The translations under genes and the position numbers were made by a program. A stretch of DNA of 64,000 nucleotides from Valencia hispanica (Eukaryota; Chordata; Actinopteri; Cyprinodontiformes; Valenciidae), in the NCBI GenBank assembly GCA_963556495.2, contig OY747700.1, positions 557,001 to 621,000 on the forward strand, given 5' to 3'. The notes beneath the pieces were generated by a model that was not told the DNA's origin, did not search any database, and worked only from the letters and a program-made list of their open reading frames with translations. This document shows, in pieces, positions 41,681 to 48,972 of the stretch. The first letter of the stretch is position 1. Each line of letters opens with the position of its first letter.

Positions 41681-42607
41681 ATGGATATGGGGGGATTCGT
41701 CAAGCAGACCACTCTACCGTCATACTGGGGGATCGGCCAGCCGTATGAGCCGTTGAGCGCTCCGCCCTCGCCTGTGGGGTTCGGCTACGCTAACCCGTAT
41801 CATCCACCGTCAATTTAATCGCTCTCGCCGTGCTACTCTCCACCATCCCCTGTGTTCTCTCTTTCTAAGATTCTGCCTGCAGATGCCCAACCCGACGCTT
41901 GGGTCGAGGGATCATACAACCCTGAAGCTGGGGGAGCGGGTCACCCTTATTTCAACTACTATCGGCCCCCTACACCGAAACATCGCCGTGTAAGACCCCC
42001 TCTATCTACTTCAACCCTGGTGCCTATGCCCGATCTCGAGGGAGAGTGTGATGGACCTTCAGCGCCCAGCGGTGGTGGGACCCCTGATGCGCCGGAATGC
42101 ACGACGCCGGAACACGGGTGTGCGTCTCAGGATGAGGGGGATGATTCTCCGGCTCTGGTTGAGGTTGACGAATGGGATCTGGTGGACGGTTTGATGTCAT
42201 CCAGGTTCATCAAGGCTGTAAAGACTGCTGTTCTGCCTCTATTTCACATGACCAGTGCTGCTTATCAGAAAGATAACTGTTATGGATGTCAAATTAGCCA
42301 TCCCATTCAGTTGCAGCATCAATGCCTAGAGCTAATGGATGAGGATTATTACCAACTCCACTTTCAATCCGTCATGCGACAACTTCTTACCCCGCGATTC
42401 ATTCCAGCTATTCAAATTCTGCTGGTAAATCGGAGCATACATGATGATAATCTGAAGGTGAAAACAGTCGCTGAAACCGTTCTACATGAGCTGAGGAGTA
42501 TGCAGGGGGTCTACAGCGCGATTCAAGCTGTGTATGGCAATATGGATGATGAAGCCATCCTGGAAGAACTCAGGACTGTCTCCCGATGCTGTGGTTATGA
42601 AATCTGA
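41681..42607 (+). pseudogene. Accessory zinc-motif protein A2 (one in-frame stop)
   Basis: From ATG 41681 one frame runs to 42607, about 308 codons, broken by a TAA at 41816-41818 (codon 46). The first 100 residues are proline-, serine- and glycine-rich (LSAPPSPVGFGYANPYHPPS; later SPPSPVFSLSK). An acidic segment VEVDEWDLVDGL is followed by RFIKAVKTAVLPLF and a zinc-type motif C-Y-G-C then QLQHQCLE (C200, C203, H213, C215: C-x2-C-x9-H-x-C). The C-terminal 90 residues are helical-looking. The motif layout is shared with A1, so the two are paralogues. I recall similar C-x2-C...H-x-C proteins beside fish Mavericks but cannot verify it. Likely an early regulatory protein by position only. Confidence 0.6.
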
Positions 42608-42721
42608 TATGTACTAATGTTGGTTATATCTCCTCTGATATAAATGCTCTAGTTTAATCCTGACGTGTTTTTTTTTTTCCTTTGTTTTTATAATTGTGAA
42701 ATGCTATGGTTTTAAACTTGT

Positions 42722-42727
42722 AATAAA
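42722..42727 (+). terminator. Polyadenylation signal after gene A2
   Basis: AATAAA 115 bases past the A2 stop, after a T-rich stretch. It would end the accessory transcript before the integrase gene. Confidence 0.55.
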
Positions 42728-42819
42728 AAACTTTGATCCAATCATATGGCTCATCTATCTGATTAATACAAGGGTTAAATTACACTAGCCGTTCTCCTGT
42801 ACTATCATTCGAAAGTAAA

Positions 42820-43909
42820 ATGTCAGACCAATGTGTTGACCAATGCATACTATGACCCTGCCCATCCGGGGAGCTATGGGGGTGTTGACAGATTGAGAAT
42901 GGGTTTAAAGGACAGAGAAGGGCGTGTGATTGGTGTCGAAAAAGTAAAAGACTTTCTTTCAGGCAAGGACACCTACACTTTGCATAAACCTGCACGAGTA
43001 AAGTTTCCCCGGAATCGTGTTTTTGTAACCAGACCCTTGAAGCAATTCCAGGCCGACTTATGTGACATGCAAGCCTTGGCGACACATAACGACGGATTCA
43101 ACTATTTACTAACAGTGATTGATGTCTTTTCAAAAAAGGCGTGTGTACGTGTTTTAAAGAGAAAGATGGGATGTGAGGTAGTTAAGGGGTTTGAATCAGT
43201 TTTTCAAGAGAGTCAAATTCCACAAAAATTACAGACGGATGCTGGTAAAGAGTTTTATAATAAACAATTTAAGATAATGATGAAGAAATATGGTATTACC
43301 CACTTTAGTACGGCCAGTGATCTAAAGGCATCTGTTGTTGAGCGCTTCAATCGCACTCTGAAGGGTAGAATGTGGAGATATTTCACCGCTAATAACACCT
43401 TCCGGTACATCGATGTCCTTCGAAAGCTAGTGGAGACTTACAACCACAGCTTCCACTTAAGCATTAAGATGACTCCTATGCAAGTGACGTCAGAGAATAC
43501 TCCTCAAGTCATGAAAAACCTCTATTGCATCACCCCATCGATAGACTCTGGTAAAATAAAGACAAAGCTTAAGAAAGGGGATCTGGTCAGAATATCAAAG
43601 CTACGTGGGGTATTTGATAAGAAATATGAGAACAGCTTCACAGATGAAATATTTATGGTTGACCGTTGCATACTCCGCTACCCCCCAGTGTACGAGTTAG
43701 TTGATTACGATCGGGATCGAATACACGGATCGTTTTATGAGGCCGAATTGCAGAAAGTAAAAATTAATGGTGAGCGGGTGTATAACGTGGACAAGATTTT
43801 AAAGCGGCGGAGAGTCAACGGGGAGGACCAAGTCTTTGTGAGGTGGAGAAATTGGCCCGAAAAATTCAACAGTTGGGTCAGAGCATCAGATGTTAAAAGT
43901 GTTAAATAA
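42820..43909 (+). CDS. Polinton integrase with chromodomain (INT)
   Basis: Retroviral-type DDE integrase that would insert the linear element. Counting from 42833, the N-terminal zone reads YYDPAHPGSYGGVDRLRMGL, the catalytic core has D75 (FQADLCDM), D136 (LQTDAGKEF) and E170 (VVERFNRTLK), followed by YNHSFHLSIKMTPMQV. An SH3-like segment follows (LKKGDLVRISKLRGVFDKKY), and residues 316-357 form a chromodomain (YNVDKILKRRR, VFVRWRNWPEKFNSWVRASD), which in this family is thought to guide insertion to chromatin. The frame open from 42833 has no ATG at its start; the best ATG, at 42820, is in another frame by one base, so the 5' end may carry a one-base shift. The rest is intact. Confidence 0.92.
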
Positions 43910-44038
43910 TATCGCCCACAAAACCGTGTAACACATCGTCGATTCACTATAAAGCGTGGGTTCTACAGACTATGATTAATTAGTAAACCTTACCCTCCAA
44001 AGCCTTTAGATGACTTTTTTTGCTATGTCAAATTCACA

Positions 44039-44848
44039 ATGTCTGATGAGGGGTTCTATGTAATTCTACCCTCCAACGCCAGCGGAGAGGTATTTAAAGA
44101 TAACACGAGCTCAAATTATACTACAGACCTTCCAAAGGCTATTGAGCTAAGTGGAGACTGGGTAGTGGGACTGTGTGAAATTGTCTACCCTCATACATGG
44201 TATAACCTGTCGGATCAGCATTCATACATTGATTTAAAGAAGGTTGTTTATGAGGTGGGAGACAAATCTAAAGATGAGAGGAATACACCCCGTATAGAAT
44301 ACGCCAGGTCCAAGTTTTCCGGAGGGGGGTATTTTGAGAGACCTCAAGACCTCTCAGATGCTCTAGTCCCAGCCGTGAAGAAATATGACAGGAGCATCGA
44401 TCTAACCTACAATAATGTCTCGAAAAAGTTTGACTTCAAGGGGGATGGAAGATACAAAATTCGAGCTAGCAACCCTCTCTCCATCATGCTCGGTTTGAAC
44501 GCTGACGAATGGTGGACCATCTCCAACAGACCTGCGCCCCACCCAGCGGATCTCGCCACTGGTGTATATAACCTGTTTGTCTACACAGACATAATCCATT
44601 TCCAAACTGTTGGTGACAGTCACTCACCTCTGCTCGGTGTCGTAAACATAAATGGTAAATTCGGTGACGTGATTGGTGTGAGGTATAACACAGTGCATTA
44701 CCTCCCCGTTTCAAAAAGCTATATTAAGACAATCTGCATACAGGTAAAAACAGATCGTAACGAGTGTGTGAACTTTGTATACGGGAAGACGATCGTGAAG
44801 CTGCACTTTAAACCAGTTTTGACACCTGCGGTAAAATGGCATACTTAA
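44039..44848 (+). CDS. Penton-like minor capsid protein
   Basis: 269 residues, intact. The N-terminus FYVILPSNASGEVFKDNTSS followed by LPKAIELSGDWVVGLCEIVY and P-H-T-W is the conserved start of the Polinton/adintovirus minor capsid (single jelly-roll, penton) protein. Its position between integrase and the core-like gene, ahead of the major capsid gene, is the usual Polinton order. It would form the capsid vertices. No lesion is seen. The final 13 bases overlap the next gene. Assignment rests on remembered family resemblance, not on a structure. Confidence 0.75.
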   Translation: MSDEGFYVILPSNASGEVFKDNTSSNYTTDLPKAIELSGDWVVGLCEIVYPHTWYNLSDQHSYIDLKKVVYEVGDKSKDERNTPRIEYARSKFSGGGYFERPQDLSDALVPAVKKYDRSIDLTYNNVSKKFDFKGDGRYKIRASNPLSIMLGLNADEWWTISNRPAPHPADLATGVYNLFVYTDIIHFQTVGDSHSPLLGVVNINGKFGDVIGVRYNTVHYLPVSKSYIKTICIQVKTDRNECVNFVYGKTIVKLHFKPVLTPAVKWHT

Positions 44849-45276
44849 CACACAGACAAGAACCAACGCGGTTTGTCCAATATTATGTGAACCAGACGGG
44901 TGGAGAGCTACCCGGGTTTTCAGGACAGCCTGTCATGTATGGTCGTGGATTTGGATCTGTGTTTGCCCGCCTCTTCCGGTTTATATCCCCATTCGTTAAG
45001 AAAGGAGTGTCGATTGCTAAACCGCACCCTAAAGCTGCGGCATCGAATATAGCTTCAGACGTCTTTGGGAGGGTGGTCAATAAAATCAAGAGCAAGATCG
45101 GTCAGAATTCTAATGCTCAGGAAGGTTCAGGAATAATGATCTTATCAAGACAAGGTCGAAAGAGACCCCCTGGAGAGCGTGTTTGGATGACTAGAAAACA
45201 AGCCAAGACAAAGAAACCACTCGGGGTGAGCAGGCAGAGGGGAAGGAAGTCCGACAGAGGCTCTGACATATTTTAA
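44836..45276 (+). CDS. Basic virion-core-like protein (pVI/pX-like)
   Basis: 146 residues, strongly basic. The N-terminal part reads QYYVNQTGGELPGFSGQPVM, then YGRGFGSVFARLFRFISPFV, a glycine-bearing amphipathic segment like those in adenovirus pVI and Polinton core proteins. The C-terminal half is rich in K and R (GRKRPPGERVWMTRKQAKTK and RQRGRKS), suiting DNA binding. It starts inside the end of the penton gene (13-base overlap), implying joint expression, and precedes the major capsid gene by 12 bases. Role in genome packing or membrane passage is an inference from that layout. Confidence 0.6.
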   Translation: MAYLTHRQEPTRFVQYYVNQTGGELPGFSGQPVMYGRGFGSVFARLFRFISPFVKKGVSIAKPHPKAAASNIASDVFGRVVNKIKSKIGQNSNAQEGSGIMILSRQGRKRPPGERVWMTRKQAKTKKPLGVSRQRGRKSDRGSDIF

Positions 45277-45288
45277 CTGAATAGGAAT

Positions 45289-46592
45289 ATGGCTCCACTA
45301 CACGTCAAATTGGGAGAGTGTACGCTCGGTGAGCTTGACTTATTTTCAGCGCCTATGACACAACTATCGGTAGAGGATAAGCTGTACACTGAGATTTCAC
45401 CCCTTTCAGCCATCACAGATGGAGGACCGATAGAATTTTTTATCCCTGGTGGGGGCGAGTCGTATACCGTTTTAATGACATGTTGATCCATCTCAGAGTT
45501 AAAATTAGCAATGCTAACGGTTCACCCATGGCTCGTGACGCTAAGGTCGGCTTAATTAACTACCTTCTGAACACAATTTCTTCCCAATGTGATGTAACCC
45601 TTGGAGACCGTTTAATATCGCAGTCCAGCGCTACGCATCCCTATAGAGCTATGATCGAAACATTGCTGAATTATTCAGATCAAACCCTTAAAAGCCAGTT
45701 CAGTGCAGGGCTTTCTTATAAAGATACAGCCGATGAAATGGATTCTACAGAGACTATTGATGGACCGAATGAAGGATTAAACCAACGTGCCACCTTTACA
45801 GCCCAATCTCGAGAGGTGCACCTGCTAGGACCGCTTCATGCTGACATTTTATTCTGTGAAAGACTACTTTTGAACTCTGTTGACATGAGAATTAAGCTAA
45901 CCCGATCAAGCGCTGCATTCTGTCTTAACGGTGCTGCAGATTCTACTTTCAAACTATGGATTTTAGGTGCAGCTCTCTTTGTCAAAAAGGTGACTGTATC
46001 TCCCGCCGTACGGCTCGGTCATGAGACCGCATTAATGAAAGGAAATGCTTTGTACCCGGTATCAAATGTAAATGTAAAAACATGCTCTATACCTGAACAT
46101 TCAAGAATATGCACTAAGGAGAACCTGTTCTTGGGTATGACACCTAAATATGTGGTTATTTCGATGGTTAATCACCAGGCCTTCACAGGAGCCCGCAATT
46201 TGAATCCGTTTTCATTCAACAATTATAATATGGAGTATCTAGCTCTGTCCCGTGATGGTAGACAGATTCCTGCTAAGGCCTTCCAGCCCAACTTCGAACA
46301 GGGTAATTCTGTAAGAGAATATTACAACCTGTTTACATCCACAGGGAGGCATTTAAAGGATCTCCCCCTAAGCATAACTAGGGAGGACTTTAACACGGGT
46401 TACGCATTATTTGCTTTTAATCTCGACCCATGTGCTGAATCTGAAGCACTATCACCAGTGCGCAGTGGTAACATTAGGCTAGAAATGAGATTCAGAACCC
46501 CGTTACCGCACACAACGCTGATTGTATACGCGTGCTACGACTCCATCCTGGAAATAGACTCTAAAAGAAGAGTTTTGGTGGATTATTATTAA
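45289..46592 (+). pseudogene. Major capsid protein (double jelly-roll), one frameshift
   Basis: The first 60 or so codons, from ATG 45289 (TLGELDLFSAPMTQLSVEDK), and the remaining 370 (frame open from 45480: LGDRLISQSSATHPYRAMIE, LLNYSDQTLKSQF, QSREVHLLGPLHADILFCER, FEQGNSVREYYNLFTSTGRH) together make the hexon-type major capsid protein of Polintons, about 434 residues. They are in different frames; the change lies at about 45460-45480 and is equivalent to the loss of one base (or gain of two). The protein forms the main capsid lattice. Everything after the shift is open to the natural end (LEIDSKRRVLVDYY). It precedes the protease by 12 bases. Confidence 0.88.
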
Positions 46593-46604
46593 CCACTTGG
46601 AAAC

Positions 46605-47135
46605 ATGAATAATCACGAACTCGATGCAATACTCAGTCATCTGCTTGGGAAGCTTTTCTGCGGCGTATGGGCCAGCAACCAACTGGAGCTGCTACCACTA
46701 ACGTTCCCCCGACCGGCTTATTTTATCATCAATACACACCCTTCTAACATGCCTGGGGAACACTGGCTAGCCCTCACTCTGGAAGAGGGTGGTAAAGCAA
46801 CGTTTTTTGACTCTTACGGATACTCACCAGAATTTGTCTATTACCCTTCATCCATTTTGTATTTTTTGAAAGATCGTTCGTCTGTGATAATGTATCATAA
46901 CCAACAATTTCAGAGCGTTTGTGGGCATCACTGTATTTTTTATTTATGCCATAGAGCCTGTGGTCTCTCCATGCAACAAGTTTTATCAAAGTATTGTCAA
47001 ATTCCTGAATCAAATGATGAGATTGTATCTAACTTTGTCAAAAAGTATGTGAAATGTGCTATGAAGCGAAACACAACGTTTTTCACGCATAGAACCTGTT
47101 CTCTAGATGTGTTTAAAGATTGTTACGGGTTTTGA
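46605..47135 (+). CDS. Adenain-like cysteine protease (PRO)
   Basis: 176 residues, intact. The Ulp1/adenain catalytic set is visible: H53 in PGEHWLALTL, D69 in TFFDSYGYSP, the oxyanion-side Q103 and nucleophile C106 in QFQSVCGHHC. Length is close to adenovirus adenain (about 200). In relatives it cleaves precursor capsid and core proteins during maturation, which suits its place directly after the major capsid gene. It closes the plus-strand block; an AATAAA follows 59 bases on. No lesion seen. Confidence 0.9.
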   Translation: MNNHELDAILSHLLGKLFCGVWASNQLELLPLTFPRPAYFIINTHPSNMPGEHWLALTLEEGGKATFFDSYGYSPEFVYYPSSILYFLKDRSSVIMYHNQQFQSVCGHHCIFYLCHRACGLSMQQVLSKYCQIPESNDEIVSNFVKKYVKCAMKRNTTFFTHRTCSLDVFKDCYGF

Positions 47136-47193
47136 AATGTATGAGAATATGCTCAGCAAATGTATTAGACTTATGATGTTTAACATGGAATGA

Positions 47194-47238
47194 AATAAAC
47201 CTGTACGCATGAAATTATGTGAACAGATATCGTTTATT
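47194..47238. terminator. Back-to-back polyadenylation signals at the convergence point
   Basis: AATAAA on the plus strand at 47194-47199 serves the capsid/protease block; TTTATT at 47233-47238 is AATAAA for the minus strand and serves the block from polymerase to the SPVW-repeat protein. The two transcription units thus end within about 45 bases of each other. Confidence 0.6.
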
Positions 47239-47274
47239 GTGAAAAGAAACAACGGTTATTCAGTAGTCATGCAG

Positions 47275-47655
47275 CTAAGGGGAGAATGTGAGCCAGCTGG
47301 GGGCTCGGGTTGCCTTACGAAGAGACTTTTTACTTAAATGATCTTCCGCTCTGGTCCAGAGGGGTGATAATGTAACACTCTTACGCTTTCTGCGTGGTAC
47401 CTGCGCATTCTCAGGCCAAACTGGTGACATCATGAACGTCCTCCTTCTTTCCCGGCGTTTTGTAGCAGTTGGAGCCTTTAAAGACGGCCAAACTGGTGAC
47501 ATCAATACGCGCTTTTTATTTTTTGATTTCCTGCCTGCCCTCTCATCCACGACACTCTCAACGGCAGGTGTAGAAGAGGTCTCTGCGGAGTCTAGACCGT
47601 CTAAACCTTGGCTATACCCACTAACGATCTGGTTGTCCTTCGGGGGGGTCATCAT
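47275..47655 (-). CDS. Basic protein with three SP-[VL]-W repeats
   Basis: 126 residues; no known domain recognised. After a polar N-terminus (GYSQGLDGLDSAETSSTPAV) come three tandem units, each a cluster of K/R followed by a hydrophobic pair and S-P-[VL]-W: RVLMSPVW (49-56), TFMMSPVW (73-80) and SVTLSPLW (93-100), with KSKNKKR, KRRERRR and RRKRK before them. A weaker fourth, PSWLTFSP, ends the protein. The first two repeats share 17 identical bases. The ORF starts inside the 3' end of the next upstream ORF at a run of seven C, so the two may be one gene split by a frameshift. A DNA-packing or capsid-lining role is a guess from charge. Confidence 0.55.
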   Translation of the reverse strand: MMTPPKDNQIVSGYSQGLDGLDSAETSSTPAVESVVDERAGRKSKNKKRVLMSPVWPSLKAPTATKRRERRRTFMMSPVWPENAQVPRRKRKSVTLSPLWTRAEDHLSKKSLRKATRAPSWLTFSP

Positions 47656-47923
47656 TCGTACGGTCTCTATGCAGCGATAGGGTGATACACGGCTCTTTGT
47701 TCTCTCCTTGTTTAAGGAGGGCTAGGTATTTCTGAAGAAATGTGTGGTATCGTTTAATTTTCTCGTACGATGCACTGTTTGGGTCATCCAATATTGCCTG
47801 CATGTCCTCATCAGCGTCATCCTGAGCCTTCTGTTGTATGGTTCCGGAGTTATCCCGTTGCTTCCGACGATTTAATTGATGCGGCGAGACTAGAAACATT
47901 TTCTGTGATGCTCTAAGTGTCAT
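47621..47923 (-). CDS. Polinton conserved small protein (SPHQL type)
   Basis: 100 residues from ATG 47923. MFLVSPHQLNRRK near the start, then DEDMQAILDDPNSASYEKIK and RYHTFLQKYLALLK, match a conserved pattern I know from Maverick hypothetical proteins: a V-x-P-x-x-[LI] start, an acidic D-x-x-M-x-x-I-L stretch and a Y-x-x-x-L-x-x-Y-L helix. Function is not known. It overlaps the SPVW-repeat ORF by 35 bases in another frame, meeting at a C7 run near 47645. Downstream of the 115-residue ORF by ten bases. Confidence 0.6.
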   Translation of the reverse strand: MTLRASQKMFLVSPHQLNRRKQRDNSGTIQQKAQDDADEDMQAILDDPNSASYEKIKRYHTFLQKYLALLKQGENKEPCITLSLHRDRTNDDPPEGQPDR

Positions 47924-47932
47924 AATACACTT

Positions 47933-48271
47933 CTACCGGCGGAATATTCCAGCCACCAATTCTCCGAGAAACGGTATTACAGCTGCAATCAGCGGGAGAA
48001 TTCCTCCCGTCTGGGTTTTCAGTGTCTGTCGTTTGCGCTTTAACCCCACCTTCCGATCAGCCAACAGCCTGAGGATTTTTTTCTGCTTCTTAAGTCGGTT
48101 GTATTGTGATGTGGACAGCTTGATGTTCCCTTTCAGCACATTTAAAGCAATCTCGCACAAGGTTTGTAGAAAGTCGGGAGAACAATGAGTTGGGATATCT
48201 TTACGTTTCTGGGGTGTGAAATGAAAAAGAGCCCCTAGTAACGGCGCATTTCTTTTTATGCGTGCTGACAT
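47933..48271 (-). CDS. Polinton small protein with C-terminal hydrophobic segment
   Basis: About 112 residues from ATG 48271. The middle is basic (NRLKKQKKILRLLADRKVGL, then KRKRQTLK) and the end is a glycine-flanked hydrophobic stretch, GGILPLIAAVIPFLGELVAG, finishing IFRR. This basic-plus-hydrophobic-tail layout is common among small Polinton proteins and recalls membrane-active or core peptides of adenovirus-like viruses. It lies between the ATPase (a few bases away) and the SPHQL-type protein, so it belongs to the late minus-strand block. Role unproven. Confidence 0.6.
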   Translation of the reverse strand: MSARIKRNAPLLGALFHFTPQKRKDIPTHCSPDFLQTLCEIALNVLKGNIKLSTSQYNRLKKQKKILRLLADRKVGLKRKRQTLKTQTGGILPLIAAVIPFLGELVAGIFRR

Positions 48272-48276
48272 GTTGG

Positions 48277-48972
48277 TCACTTGTTCTTAGCTATGTAAAC
48301 AGCCGGCCACTGTCCAGGAAGTAAACCTGTCCTGAGTCTGTATTGGTCTGGTGTGTCAGGGGTTAGGTCTACACATAAATAGCCGTGTGGTTGGCTCGTA
48401 GCATCTTCAAAACTCTCCATGAAAAAGAGTTTCTGTCCAGGGAAAATTTGGCGGGCTAAATTTGCTACCTGCAATCTGTGACGTGGGTTTTTAAACAAGA
48501 CCATATAATTACAATTAAGACTGATAGTTTGAGTATGTTTCCCCTTGAGAAACACATTCTGAGTCAACATCATAACGCTCATGTTTCTATGGTGTCGATA
48601 TTGCGTGAATATTTTCACGACCTCTGGATGCTCAGCTGCTTGAAAGAGTATATCATCGAGAATCAATAGATGCGATTTATCTGGGGGGAATAAAACATCA
48701 TCTTCAAAGGAATGAGGCAATCCTTCGATAGATTTAATTGTTTTATTAATCTTCATCAACTCCGTATACAATGGTTGGAATGAAGTGTAGATCCAAACAA
48801 TATTTTCAGGTACAAAATCCATGACATGCAGACAATTAATCAAAACATTTTTTACAAAAAAAGACTTCCCACAGCCACTCGGGCCTACCACAAGACTTGA
48901 AAAAGGAGTTTTAAATCTTGGGTCAAAGTTAATCACTTCCAGTTCACCCTGATGCTGCATTTTTCCCCTCAA
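48277..48972 (-). CDS. FtsK/A32-like packaging ATPase
   Basis: 231 residues, intact. Walker A is GPSGCGKS at 30-37, Walker B LLILDD at 102-107 with an acidic pair, and the sensor-like glutamine is in VMMLTQNVF at about 138. These match the FtsK/HerA-type ATPases of Polintons, adenovirus-like viruses and poxvirus A32, which pump DNA into capsids. Its start overlaps the polymerase stop by four bases (ATGA type), indicating translational coupling or simple compactness. No lesion seen. Confidence 0.92.
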   Translation of the reverse strand: MRGKMQHQGELEVINFDPRFKTPFSSLVVGPSGCGKSFFVKNVLINCLHVMDFVPENIVWIYTSFQPLYTELMKINKTIKSIEGLPHSFEDDVLFPPDKSHLLILDDILFQAAEHPEVVKIFTQYRHHRNMSVMMLTQNVFLKGKHTQTISLNCNYMVLFKNPRHRLQVANLARQIFPGQKLFFMESFEDATSQPHGYLCVDLTPDTPDQYRLRTGLLPGQWPAVYIAKNK

